The translations under genes and the position numbers were made by a program. DNA of 64,000 nucleotides, taken from positions 806,001-870,000 of the forward strand of contig MQVO02000015.1 of the NCBI GenBank assembly GCA_001986395.2, given 5' to 3'. This document shows, piece by piece, positions 1 to 10,722 of this stretch. Source of the DNA: Irpex lacteus. Lineage: Eukaryota; Basidiomycota; Agaricomycetes; Polyporales; Irpicaceae. Position 1 is the first letter of the stretch, and every line of letters starts with the position of its first letter. Under the pieces are notes generated by a model. That model was not told where the DNA came from. It saw only the letters and a list, made by a program, of their open reading frames with translations, and ran no database searches.

Positions 1-248
1 GCCAAGGCTCAGGGGGTGTGAGGTAGCGACAGATGTGGGGAAGTTCAGAGTCCTCGACATGGCGGACGAGCTCTGCGAGGCAAGTCTGGGCGCGCTTGTC
101 ATACGTGGCCTGCTTCTTGACACCAGTCTCCGGCCTCTCCTCTGCTCCAAAGATCCTTCTCCACTAACCTCATCTGCATCCGCATAGACCAATTAAACCA
201 TCCTCCAGACTTCAACTTCTCGAACAAGTAGCGCGACGAGTCGGCCAT
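1..248 (-). pseudogene. Ty1/copia-type gag, 5' part, frameshifted, cut by window edge
   Basis: The minus-strand reading from the ATG at 248 gives MADSSRYLFEKLKSGGWFNW followed by an MRMQMRLVEKDLW-like stretch. This is the usual start of copia-family Gag (element name, then a KL.G.N(Y/F).W...M...L...DLW pattern). After the DLW the frame breaks at about position 140. In a different frame the protein continues with KKQATYDKRAQTCLAELVRH and then VEDSELPHICRYLTPPEPW to the window edge, matching the 'K..A.A.L...L.D..L..I' region of copia Gag. A one-base indel therefore separates the two halves, so this copy is probably inactive, unless the shift is a sequencing error. Protease, integrase and RT/RNase H would lie beyond the left edge. 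Gag would package element RNA in virus-like particles. Confidence 0.6.
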
Positions 249-547
249 GACGAAAACGAGTGGCGAAAACGAAAGGGAAGGGGGATACGATGCGACAATA
301 ACGTACGAGTTCGAGTTTCGGGCGCGGTCCACTGCCTACCTGGCAGCCGCGACTTCTACGACGGTACGGGCACGGTCCACTGCTCACCTGAGCAGTCGTG
401 ACTAACGGACGGTACGAGTGGGCTTCGGGCACGGTGCACAGCTCAGACTGAGCTGCCGTGGCTAACAGACGAGTTCAAGGAGTAAAGCGAACAAGGGAGC
501 AAGTTGCCGATCGAGAAAGAAGCAAAGAAGTCAAAGAACCTGCGCGC

Positions 548-567
548 CGGCGGGGCTCATAACCTTT
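548..567 (-). other. Candidate retrotransposon primer-binding site (half-tRNA initiator Met type)
   Basis: On the minus strand, about 300 nt upstream of the gag ATG, stands AAGGTTATGAGCCCCGCC. Its complement, GGGGCTCATAACC, matches the anticodon stem-loop of eukaryotic initiator tRNA-Met (GGGCUCAUAACC). Drosophila copia and yeast Ty5 are known to prime from a tRNA-iMet fragment cut in the anticodon loop. The position just inside the presumed LTR end (CCCGACA at 574-568) fits. The assignment is made from memory of tRNA-iMet, not from a local tRNA gene. Confidence 0.45.
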
Positions 568-706
568 TGTCGGGATGAGGAGGCGGGACAACGAGACAAT
601 TCAATAAGGTTTGGTGTGGCTACGGACATGTACAGTACATCTACGTAAGCGAGCGTTTAATCTACGCCACACGATATCTATGCGCCGTAGGCGCCTAATT
701 ACAACA
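568..706 (-). repeat. Candidate 5' LTR of the copia-type element
   Basis: Read on the minus strand, the segment begins TGTTGTAATTAGG and ends CCCGACA, i.e. it has the TG...CA ends expected of an LTR, and it abuts the primer-binding site. It holds a palindrome around GGCGCCTACGGCGC. Only one LTR lies in the window, so neither its outer border nor a target-site duplication can be verified; a longer LTR is possible. Confidence 0.3.
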
Positions 707-2512
707 GGGTTTGGGTGTTGAGTCCAGCCCGCCTTCCTCTTTTGTTGGCTCTGTTCTGTTTCTCCTCGCATTTCACTTCGCCTTACCAAGCACAGAGAAT
801 TCTGTAGTTTTATCTCAGTAAATGACCTTCAGAAAAATGTATATGAAGACCAGATTCTTGTAGATACAAATTTAGCGTAACATGGACCTCATCCCCTCTG
901 CTAAATGCACTCCGTCACACGTCACCACTTCCTTGTTCGCTAGTGACTGTTGAAGTCCCATCTCGCCTGGAATTTTGTGGCTCTGTGAAGCATACGCGGG
1001 TCCGTTAGCGGACACATGTCACACTGGGGCCTTGGCTTGTCTGCTCATCTGCTGTGAAACTTTTTGTCATAGGTCACAAGCTTGTCCGCTACAATTTGAA
1101 TTATACAGTATGCTTCCCTGCTCTTGTCCATTCCACATTATCGCACCTTTGTAGTTTTTAGGCGATTTGGTAGGTTAGTCCTTTGTTTGAGTGCATTTTA
1201 TTGTCTCAACACAGTAAAAGAAACATTTGTCCTGCATAAATCTGGAAAACAGGACAAAACAGACTACAAATGACTAATGACTCCCGACAAGTGACAAATG
1301 ACTAGTGACAAATGACTATGTCTTCTGATTTGCTTCAATATTTTGTGAAACGTAAAAGTTTAATAATATGAGTCAGATTTTTATATTAGATTTTACATTC
1401 CAAAAAATGCAATCAAGAGAACATTGATTTTACAGGTAGTAAAAGAATATAGAAAATGTAATTTTGTAGCGAACCATTTGTTTACTATTTTACACCCCAC
1501 AAAAGAAAAAGCCAGACACTTTGATTTTTTCAATCCTATGTATTTGATTTTTCTTATGATGAAATTTTGAAAAAATGAAAACAACAATAATACATAAATA
1601 GAAGTTTAAATGTAACTACCGGTGTCACGTTTTACTAATACACAAAGTATAACAAAAGATTACAATCACTGTTTCATTTTGAACACTGAAAAAGGAACAA
1701 AAAATAATATCCCAAGTTTACATTTTTTCTTGGGGTAAAATAATAAACGTCTATAATTTTGAATTGAATTTGTTTGTGACACAAATATAATGGTGAACTA
1801 CATTTTACAGGTTCTAAAATGCAAAGGTAGCCTATGATTTTTCTATTCTTTCATATCTCTACAAATGTGAAATGTTGATACAAATTTTGTTATGATTTTT
1901 CGTGTAGAAAAAGAATTTAGCAACTTAAAGTTTGTTTACTCTTTATGTATCCCTTTTTCGGCCATAAAAACCTTACTTTAGACGTAGTGCATGGCGTTGA
2001 TTGATATCATAGCGGCGCCCTAGTATGAACTGTGTTAATGATTACTGGGAATTTCTACACGAACTCACCTTGCTTCATAGGATCGTTCAAGACTTCAGCA
2101 AGCTTATCAGTAGGGTATTTTGTGTACTCGCAACGTTAATAAAGGAAAACGGTGACAGGACGCATGCGTCAACTTCAAGCCTGAGTGCGACAGCTACATC
2201 TAAATATGTTGGGAGTGAAGAGCGCCTTGGTACTATACATTGCGATAAGATGTAGTCACGGTGGCTCTAGACTCACTGGCATGCTTTGATATTTGAGTCT
2301 CCGAGTGAGTGACACCAACATCGTTCGGAGCAAATCCAAGATCCGCGTATTCCGAGAAATAGGATACAATGGCGATAGCAGCGTCCAAAGTTTGCCACAG
2401 GCACAGGGGGTATACGAATGGAGCGTAACTTAGAAGATATCTTCGTTTGACAAGAAGCTTGAAAAGTGAACCATTTGATTGAGTGTCGATTAGAGCAGGA
2501 GGGCCGTTTTGA
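707..2512. other. Gene-free stretch with an AT-rich island
   Basis: No reading frame here has the features of a gene. From about 1180 to 1980 the sequence is strikingly A+T-rich compared with the GC-balanced surroundings, with recurrent short words such as ATTTTACAGGT (1427 and 1802) and ATGATTTTTC (twice, after 1800). A 64-codon minus-strand frame at 1393-1587 has a Phe/Ile/Lys-rich composition typical of random AT-rich DNA. Nothing supports a mitochondrial gene or a known transposon. Confidence 0.5.
1291..1318. repeat. Perfect 2 x 14-bp tandem repeat
   Basis: The unit GTGACAAATGACTA occurs at 1291-1304 and again at 1305-1318. A related word, ACTACAAATGACTA, lies at 1263-1276, suggesting a small slipped-repeat patch at the border of the AT-rich island. 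Confidence 0.7.
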
Positions 2513-4153
2513 CTAAGTACTAGTAGACGGTACAGAACGTGAGTTCAACCAGAAAATACCAAATATGCAAACTAACCAGTAATAATAAGCATCATTGTGG
2601 TCTTCTACGATTGGTGGCAATTGATGTAACCATGGCCCCGTGCCTCTATAGCGTTTCATACGGCGTATGAGCTCCGGCCAGTGATGAGATTAAAGTAGAC
2701 AAGCCTACCTCCCAAGTCTGCCAACGTATGAAAGTCAACTGCATACATTGTACCATATGTACGTCCTCTGTAAAACAAACCGACACGACCACCGGCAAGC
2801 TTTGCAACATCCACCCGCCGCAGTTCCATGAATTGGTCGAGAACGGATCGGTTGTGGAATTCCAATTGTAGTCGCAGGAAGCCTTCTTGTTCGGTGCACA
2901 GTCTTACTATATCCCCCCAGAGCTCATCCCTATCTGCGTAAGCTCCCGAAGCTGGAAACTTGCCTGATGGTGCTAATTCGTCAAGTTCGCCGGAATGTAT
3001 AAATATGCTCACAACGGAGATGCGATCAACAACGTATATAAGGCCCTGGTCTCCGGTATGATCTCCTTTGTCTTCCGAGGCGTGAAATGAAAGCCTTGCT
3101 ACGTGCGGCATTCGCATATGTTGGTCTATTGACACTTCGCATATGCTGTAAAGATCTTTGTGGAGTATCAGAGGCGTTTGTGAGAAACTAAGTTTACGGG
3201 TTTGACTTACAAGTATTTTCGTATAGAATGCGAATCCCAGGGCATTGAGCGATAGTGAGAAATCGCATGGGATGACCTCGACATAAAAACTTTCCGATAT
3301 CAACGATGAACCGTTGAGCGAATGGAAGAAGTCGTAGAACTCTATCTCCGTCGCGTAAACGCATCGAGGTGAGGCTGGATCGCTTGGAGTGCATGACGGC
3401 AGAGTAAGCCATCCAGGCAGTTTCAAAGTGATACTGAGTACTTCCTTGAACTTCAACAGCGGCATCATAGGGGAATATGTCCAGTGACGGCGTTATGAGC
3501 AGATCGCTATTGAAGCACGCCTGTGCGAGCCATGCTACGTTGTTCAGAGTAACATACCAGCGATCAGGCTCAATAGAAATGGGAGCAAATCGACCAATGA
3601 GTGAGGCGAGATCGTGAAGGGAATGGAGATGTGGATTATCTATAATGAGACTATGACATTGGTGGCACGACGAGGGAAGTGTTCGAGGAAGCCCAGCGAA
3701 GAGGCCACGAGAAGTTGGACGTTGTAACGCTGAAATTCCACTGGGAGATTCCCAAATGCGGAAGTAGATCCCAGTATGTGGCCTGAATGGGAATAGAGGA
3801 CGGTGTAGTAGAAGGAGATGAAGCCACGGCCGATTCCCGACATGTTGCACCAGAGTTGCTACGTCGACGTACTCGGAGATAGGCTGAAGTGTTTTCGGAG
3901 TGTTCACCACCAGCGACGAGAACGCGCACATGTCGTCGTAATTCCTGACCGATATGTTCCTGAACATCCACTGGCGACAGAAGCGTGCCCAGTAAACACA
4001 GGTGAGCGAACATGCGGCGACGTCTTTGACGGCTTCTTTGCGGTTCTGTATCTCCAGACTCAGATCAAGTAGGCTCCAAGCATGCTCGCAGACGTAGAAG
4101 AGGATACCGTCGAACAATTCGGGAGGTATGTCGGCCGCAGTCACGGTGCCCAT
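2513..4153 (-). CDS. F-box-like family protein, copy 1 (three exons)
   Basis: The start (MGTVTAADIPPELF) was chosen because three paralogues in the window begin MATGAD(I/V)PPEL. The N-terminus resembles an F-box with an insert: PPEL-x-IL, then CSLTCVYWARFCR and LFRNI-like residues at about 60-90. Exon 1 is 4153-3211, exon 2 3155-2709. A third exon at 2604-2513 is inferred; the frame would otherwise read on to 2656. Exon 2 carries the family's CTEQEGFLRLQLEFHNRS block and ends ...LADLGG at the same splice point as the paralogues. The predicted tail (EDHNDAYYYWLV...) is longer than, and only loosely similar to, the DAxxHDYI tails of the other copies. F-box proteins usually recruit substrates to SCF ubiquitin ligases; a role here is inferred only from the N-terminus. 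No catalytic motif is seen. Confidence 0.7.
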
Positions 4154-4172
4154 CCCAACGAGTTGTGGTTTC

Positions 4173-4480
4173 CTAGAATCACAGTACAGCAATGAGAACG
4201 GTGTCCTATCCTCAGGCCTCAGTGGTCGATATAATCACCTAATCAGTACCTACTATCAAGTCGCTGTAGGAGTTGAACGGGTGGGGTACGATGGTATTCC
4301 GTGCGACACACGCGCGAGAGGCAGGGCTCTGTGGCAGCCATAAGTACTAGTACTGGTACTTATTTGAGTGCGGCGTATAGTAGGTCTATAACTTACCGAG
4401 GGAATATATGACGATGCAGCAGGAGTCTTCTAGACTGAGTGACGAGGCGGTAGGTCGACTTGGGATGAAGGTGACGGGCA
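4173..4480 (-). promoter_or_regulatory. Leader of F-box-like copy 1 with probable 5'-UTR intron
   Basis: On the minus strand a conserved leader word (CTTGCCCGTCACCTTCATCC, about 4480) is followed by CCCTCG|GTAAGTTATAG with the donor at 4396. The nearest good acceptor is GATTCTAG at 4173. The other three copies have the same arrangement with shorter introns. Here the inferred intron is about 224 nt. Confidence 0.45.
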
Positions 4481-5474
4481 AGGTACTAAGTATATGTGGA
4501 ATCGGCGTGGCGGATGTTCGGGAATAGACGCAGGCAGTCACGGTGGGCTGCTACCATCCCTTGCTGCTTTCGGATCAGTCGCGTCTCCTTGATGCCAGGC
4601 CGGGCCCTTGCTCAAGCTGGCGTCTACCTAGAAGTAAGTGCACTCACCACCCCGTGCCATTTACTTACCCTCACCCAACAGGAAAATGGCAAAGTGAATG
4701 CTTTTGATCGAAAACCGGAGGCTCGATGACGCAGACAGGTCGGGAAAAGAGTTCGTTGCGACGAAAATATGGGGAGTGCGGCTTGAAGCTTGAAGCTTGA
4801 TCGCTAACTCCGAGTCATTCGAAGGCTATCAAGTACCCTGTACATGTATGTACCTCACGCACGAAGATGTCAAGTCTTGACTGGTATCCGTTTACTGTGA
4901 GTAATCAATATAACGTTGTCAAGTATCAAAGGCTCTGAGAAACAATAATTTCACGGCATAGGACTTGATGCTACGCGACTCTCGAGAAAGGTACAGAAAC
5001 TGGGCGGAACGATAACATCTCTCTGCTACTGCTCGTCATAATTCTCCTCTAAGCCCCACCGTGGTTTTTGTCGACTGTCCTCGCTCGATTCCATCACCAC
5101 TCCTTTGCCTCTCTTCCATTGCGACTCGCGAACCGACCTAAACCTGACAAGCACACTCGAGAGACAGCATGCCGATATACAATGAATATTGATCCATCAG
5201 ACCACATGAACTCTATTCATTTCCGGGAAGAAGTCGTGCAGCTCATGCTGTGAAGCCGAGTTGTCACTTGTTGTGGAGAGACATGTCGGATTAATAGGGT
5301 GAGGGAGTATGGGCTATGGAACTGAGGCATTGGCAAGATGCCCGTGCTTAAGCGAACACTCGGATCTATCTTGTGGTTTTAGAAAATCATGGGCATATAA
5401 TAAGATGTTTAGTACCTGCCACCGCGCAAGAGATTTGCCAAGCATCAACTGACCTTCTACGACGGGTGTATCAG
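4481..5474. other. Intergenic between F-box-like copies 1 and 2
   Basis: No convincing gene. A short direct repeat (GCTTGAAGCTTGAAGCTTGA) lies at about 4783-4802; a shorter version, GGCTTGAAGCTTGAT, recurs near 14001. The 3' flank of copy 2 ends here. Confidence 0.4.
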
Positions 5475-7024
5475 TCACCAGACCTCGTGTATATAATCAT
5501 GTTCATCGGCATCTGCGGTAATTGATCCACTTGAGCCACATCCTAAGGGTAGAGTGCTAATACGGGCGTACCTTCCAGGTCAACTAATGTCTCGGGGTGG
5601 ACTTGCCGAATATCATGTGTCTCGTTTCTATAGACCACACATATTCTATCATCAAGGTTGGCCAGTGCTGCACGGTGAGCCTCCATGAATTCGGGGAGAT
5701 GACTACGGCTTTGAAACTCCAATTGAAGCTGTATTTCTTGTTCGGCGCACATCTCGCATATCTTGCCCCAAGGGCAGGCCATGAGGTATGGCATTCCGTT
5801 GGATGATTTGTACAGCTCAAAGTCGAAAGAGACAGAGAGCGCATATATATGATCAACTGTTATGTGATCACGCCCCTGAACAGGTTTCGGCTCTCCGTAC
5901 AAGGCGTAGAATGTCAATGTCATTGATAACGTTGCATCAGATAATGCTCGGTCCGGCTCATGGTCTCCGACCATCACAATACAAACCTTGAATAGGTCTG
6001 CGCGGAACATTGGTCAGTATTTACACACTGGGCCTAAGTGTCAGTGCTTAGACTACTTACAGATATCATTATGAAAAATGAAACATGAATGATGGCCATC
6101 GCACACGAGTACAAGACACGGTGTTCGGTGCCCTTGGCGTTGAACAAAGAACTTGCAAATGTCTAGGATTTGTCGTTGAGCCGATGGAAGGACTTCCGGA
6201 GTACGCCTGAACTCCGCCGGTGAGACCGGGACCTCTATTTCGACAGGTCTTTGCCTCCAGCAGCGCTGGGCTGTAACAAAAGCGAGCCAGGCTGCTTCTG
6301 CGGTGTATAGTGAGCTTAATACCGCAACCTGAAAATAAGAGGATAGGATGCGCAGTGGATCCCTTGTGAGCATATCGCTCTCAAGACGCGCCTCAGTATC
6401 CCATGTCACGTAGCTCAATATAAGTCCCTTGCTCCCAATGAATTGACCAACGAGTGATGTGAGGTTTCTAGGAGCAAAGAAACGGGGCTTGTGGATTATT
6501 AAAGTCTTGCACTGGAGACACGATGAGGGAAGGGTTCGAGGAAGATCGGCAAAAAGGCGTTGACTGATTGAACGTCGTGGGGTGATACTAGTAGAGTCAT
6601 TGGGCGAGTCCTCGATATAGAAGGCGATGTTTGCATTGTCTCTAAATGAAAATAGGGACGGTTGCAGCCAGAGCCGGTAGACCCACGGTCTTTCTCCTAC
6701 ACGCTGTACCAGAGTCGCATTCGAGACGTACTCTGAAATTGGCGTGAATGTCTTCGGCGTGCTCGATATCAGCGTACTGAACACGAGCATGTCTTCGTAA
6801 TTCTTTATGGATATCGACCGGAAGAGTTCAGCGCGACAAATTCGAGCCCAGTAAACACAGGTGAGGGAGCATGCTATGACCGTTTTGATGGCTTCGTGAC
6901 GATTCGGTATGTTCAGCGAACGGTCACCGCGGAGCTCTATGTCGAGAAGCCCGTTTGCATCCTTGCAGACATCGGAGAGGATATGCCTAATCAGCTCAGG
7001 CGGCACGTCGGCCCCAGTGGCCAT
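5475..7024 (-). CDS. F-box-like family protein, copy 2 (three exons, 475 aa)
   Basis: It starts MATGADVPPELIRHIL. Exons are 7024-6061, 5997-5572 and 5512-5475; phases agree (1, 1). The first intron is 63 nt with donor ATATCT|GTAAGTAG and acceptor CGCGCAG. The last exon is only 38 nt and encodes DADEHDYIHEVW then a stop, matching the tails of copies 3 and 4. Residues about 55-85 carry the F-box-like CSLTCVYWARICRAELFRSI. The middle has FADLPRTLPSSCLQC and LPSAQRQILDICKF. Exon 2 holds the CAEQEIQLQLEF block. It reads as an intact gene. The function is unknown beyond the F-box-like start; substrate recruitment to a ubiquitin ligase would be the family expectation. Confidence 0.75.
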
Positions 7025-7046
7025 AAGTTGTGTGCGACAAGGTTAT

Positions 7047-7112
7047 CTGCTGCAGATCAAAACACCATTGAGGACGGGTTGAGCGTAGCGTGGACTCGGG
7101 TCTAAAACTCAC
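7047..7112 (-). promoter_or_regulatory. 66-nt 5'-UTR intron of F-box-like copy 2
   Basis: Donor TTCCCTTG|GTGAGTTTTAG and acceptor GATCTGCAG|ATAACC sit just upstream of the ATG at 7024. Copy 3 has an intron of the same length and position and copy 4 one of 53 nt, which supports a conserved leader intron. The upstream leader (GGTTCCACATACACCTTGCC, about 7201-7220) is also shared with copy 3. Confidence 0.55.
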
Positions 7113-8004
7113 CAAGGGAAGTATAGGATGTGGTGATGTCTCCTCGAGGAGAGTGAGCTGAGTGTCCAGGTGGCGGGTCGACGTGAGGGTGAGGGTGAGA
7201 GGCAAGGTGTATGTGGAACCATAGTAGTCCTGCTGATGTAGGAAATGCACGTCAGACCAATACCGACATCCGAGCTGATCCTACCAATGATTGACCAATA
7301 TATTCCGGTATCCACGCACACTATCTTGAGCCGCCAAAGCCCCCTTCCTCTGAGGATGATGAGACAATCATCACGATACGATACGTCACATCATATGCGT
7401 ATAGTCATGACTCTTTTCTGAATACATTTTCGGTCTTCCGCACGTTGATATCAACAGCTAGGCAAGGCATCTGTCTATGAAAGGAGAAAAGACTCTAAAG
7501 AATAAACGTTACTGTCAGTAGATCGCATGGACGTAAACTTCTTTCGTGAAACGATATCCTCCTCCGAACTTCATGGTCACCTTCGTCGCCGTTGGTAAAC
7601 TGCTGTAACTGGAGTTCATCGTGATTCGACCATCGTTCTTCCGTCCACTGTCCTAGGGATCGATTCAAGCAGATTTGAGCCTCAAACGCGCAGTCGAGAG
7701 AATGGTGGTGTGGTGTAATGGGATACTGAGCAACTGGATCATGAGAGATCGAGTCATTTTCTGAAGGAAATCGTGCGACAAGGATATAGAGCCGAGCTGA
7801 CGTCGGCGGACGAGAGACGTGTCGAACGGGAGGGTGTGCGGGATTGGATGTGCGGGATTGGAGTGGATCATCCGGTGCGGCAACGAGCTTTGGCGAGATA
7901 TCTGCACCAATGTTTGTATGATAATCGGATAAGTGCCCGCTTGCTCACCAGCAATATATGTAGTATCACTGACTTTGGACAAAGTAGACCATTGAGAGCC
8001 GCCG
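7113..8004. other. Intergenic between F-box-like copies 2 and 3
   Basis: Holds the leader and promoter of copy 2 and the 3' flank of copy 3. No further gene is supported; the small overlapping frames on both strands at 7665-8048 show no recognisable composition. Confidence 0.4.
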
Positions 8005-9544
8005 CTAAAGTTCCCCGATGTAATCATGTTTACGGGCATCTGTAGCAAACGTTAGACTGGGCTGTGGAATTTACTAAATATCAAGTAACGCGGACTTACC
8101 TCCCAGGTCAGCCGATGTTTTGAAGTCGGCTGCACGAGTTTTATAATCTTCTGTTCTGAAGAACACACTGATACAGCCATCGAGCTTGCCCAATGTTGTC
8201 CGTTTTGCCTCCATGAACTCGGCGAGATGGGCGTGGCTTCCAAATCCCAGTTGAAGTCGAATGAATCCTTCCTGTGCAGCGCATATGTCTACTATCTCCT
8301 CCCAGGGGCAGGCCATGACGTATTGCATTCCGGTGGATGAGGTACCCTCTTCAGGAGGTTCTTGGATGTCGATCTCTACGGAGATTACACAGAAACTGTC
8401 GACTGTCATAACCTGAGAAAAGTCCGGCGGCAGTTGCGAGGAATAAAATCTGAATTGTATCGATGATGTCTCGGTTGAATATGGTCGATCCGGCACGTCC
8501 TCTCCCGCACTCATTGTACAAATTTTGATGAGGTCTGTATCAAACATTGGTCAGTGTCTGCGCTCTGAATAATCTCATAGACTCGGACTGCCCACTTATG
8601 TCATTGTCCTGGTGGAAAATGGTGTATGTGTTTGCATTGTTATGGGGGTCGAGTGTGAGAAATGTCATTTTGTGTCCTTGGTACCCGCAGAGGAGCTTGC
8701 CAAGAACCAAAATGGTTCGCTGAGCTGATGGGAGAACTTGTCGGGTCAGATCACTAGCCCTCAGGCTACCGTTGGGCCTCCCTATAGAACGGGTTAATGC
8801 AAGGTACCGTTGAGCATCAACAAAGACGAGCCAGGCTGTTTCTGCGGTATACCGTGAACTAGTCACTGCCACATGGGATTCGGAGGGCAATATGCGCAGC
8901 GGGTCCGTAGTGAGCAGATCGCTGTCAAAACGCGCCTGGGCATCCCATGTGACACCGGTCAACAAAACTGGTACGGCTGGTTTGAATTTGCCGACGAGTG
9001 ATGTAAGGTCGCGAGGAGTGACAAAATGGGGCTTGGTGAGTGTTAAATAATCGCTTCGGAGACATGACGAGGGAGGGGTTCGCGGGAGACCGGCAAAAAG
9101 ACGTTGGCAGGTCGAACGTCGGGGAGCAGTAGCGTCACTGGAGGTCTCCTCGATATGGAGAGAAATGAGTATATCGTCTTCGAATAGAGATAGGGAAGGC
9201 TGCATCCAAAGAAGATGGATCCACGACCTTTCCCCTACACGCTGCACTAGAGTCGCGTAATGAACATACGCCGTGATTGGCTCGAACCGCTCCGGTGTGT
9301 GGGCTACTAGTGACGAGAACGCGCGCATGTCCTCGTAATCCTTGATCCACACACTCCTAAAGAGCCGCCAACGACACATGCGACCCCAGTATACACAGGT
9401 GAGCGAACATGTTGTGATCGTTTTGATTTTTTGCTTTCGATTTGGCACTTCTTCGTCCAGATCGAGCAGTTCTTCGGCATCCTCGCATACATCAGCAAGG
9501 ATGCGTTCGAATAGTTCAGGTGGTATGTCGGCCCCAGTCGCCAT
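8005..9544 (-). CDS. F-box-like family protein, copy 3 (three exons, 472 aa)
   Basis: It starts MATGADIPPELFERIL. Exons are 9544-8596, 8534-8100 and 8039-8005, phases consistent. The first donor (GACATAA|GTGGGC) is weaker than in copy 2, but the exon-2 acceptor (GATACAG) and codon phase agree with it. The last exon encodes DARKHDYIGEL. F-box-like CSLTCVYWGRMCRWRLFRSV occupies residues about 60-80; FAGLPRTPPSSCLRS and LPSAQRTILVLGKLL follow. Exon 2 holds CAAQEGFIRLQLGFGSHAHL and the ADFKTSADLGG end. It is the closest relative of copies 2 and 4. The gene appears intact. No function beyond a possible SCF adaptor role can be claimed. Confidence 0.75.
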
Positions 9545-9566
9545 AAGCCGAGTGTGATGATGGTAT

Positions 9567-9632
9567 CTGTTGTAGACAGAAGAGATTGAAGATAATCCTC
9601 TTGAGGCAGAGCGAATTTGGCATGCAACTCAC
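9567..9632 (-). promoter_or_regulatory. 66-nt 5'-UTR intron of F-box-like copy 3
   Basis: Donor TCTCCTTG|GTGAGTTGC (9632) and acceptor TCTACAACAG (9567) stand 22 nt upstream of the ATG. The exon before it contains CTTCTGCATCAGCA, which recurs almost unchanged upstream of copy 4 (about 61481-61495). Confidence 0.55.
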
Positions 9633-10144
9633 CAAGGAGATGTATGCTGATGCAGAAGAAGCTCTCGCAAAGGGCGATCTAGATGTTAAGTGTCGAGTCA
9701 ACTTGGGATGAAAGCGAGAGGCAAGGTGTATGTGGAATCGTGGCAGTTCTGTGGATGCAGGAGATGAATGTGAGAACGATATCATAATCATCCGGACTGA
9801 TCCTACCCATGGCACACGAAATTCTTCGGTATGTGTGCACACTCAGAGTTCAATCCACTTTCAGCCATCTCTCCATACAGCTGAGCAAGAGAAAATTGTG
9901 CAGTTGTATTATATATGTATACTTGCAGCCCGTTGCTCCGTACACATTATCTATATTCTGCCTGATGATAGTCGAGAATGGTCGCGAGAAGTGTCAATAA
10001 AAGGAGAGAAGACTACTTAATCACATCACGCACACTCCACATGGTACACGCTAATCACGCAGAGTACAGGTTGATATCCCATGTGGTAGGCTGGCGGCCT
10101 GGTCCATCTTTGACGGTGCGAAGACTGATTGGGTTGCAGGCTGT
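9633..10144. other. Intergenic, promoter side of copy 3
   Basis: Contains the conserved leader of copy 3 (the minus-strand CTTGCCTCTCGCTTTCATCC near 9710-9730). No gene is supported in the rest. Confidence 0.4.
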
Positions 10145-10722
10145 TCAGGTTACGCGACCATAAGGTCGGGATAAGCTTGGAGTTGGAGGCCAGGGATACA
10201 TCCAATTCAGTGACCATACGGCCACATCTGAAGCGATATGCACATCCACGAATTGAAAGCTGTATTTGTAGAACGGGCTGTCATCAACGAGTCCTGATGG
10301 CTGAGGGGAAGGCAGCAGCAACGTACCTCGCATCCCGTCTAGCATCTTGAGGTCAATAGCAGGGTCATACCGAGCCGACTTCACCAGAAGTTTAAACGAC
10401 TTGCGCAGCTAATGAGCGCTAGTGGTGCCACCCTGCATGGATTGTTTAAGGTCGTCACACTCTCGACTACTATATGTCCAGTGATTCCAGTCGTCAGCTC
10501 CCAGTGTAAGCCGTGGCCATAGATATCAAGTCGTTGGACTCCTAACGAACACGCCGCCAAAAGGTTGAAGTTGTTTTTGTGACCTTGGTTCGCCAGCAGA
10601 CGGGGCATGAGTTGAGGCAAGTCATGGCCATTGTCAACTTTCAAGTTGGCGGCAGCGACAAACCCGTGAACCCACGCCACAAAGCTGTCGCTACCAAATC
10701 GAGCGAGATCGGCGGTTCGGCG
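10145..10722 (-). pseudogene. Unrecognised coding-like sequence, probably a gene remnant
   Basis: From an acceptor-like GTTGTTAG at 10723 the minus strand reads about 110 residues of good protein-like sequence: ADLARFGSDSFVAWVHGFVA, then KVDNGHDLPQLMPRLLANQG and LLAACSLGVQRLDIYGHGLH. It stops at 10381. A second piece (SARYDPAIDLKMLDGMRG) follows in another frame at about 10384-10330 and ends at a possible GTACGT donor. Just upstream, a stretch starting MVNVHSFETRSVLPLLVVS is open in yet another frame. The frames can only be joined by unproven introns or frameshifts, so a decayed or poorly modelled gene is likely. I do not recognise the family. Confidence 0.35.

Noticed and set aside
1393..1587. 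64-codon frame in the AT-rich island as a mitochondrial or intron-encoded protein
   Set aside because: Its Phe/Lys/Ile composition is what random AT-rich DNA yields; no LAGLIDADG, GIY-YIG or respiratory motif is seen.
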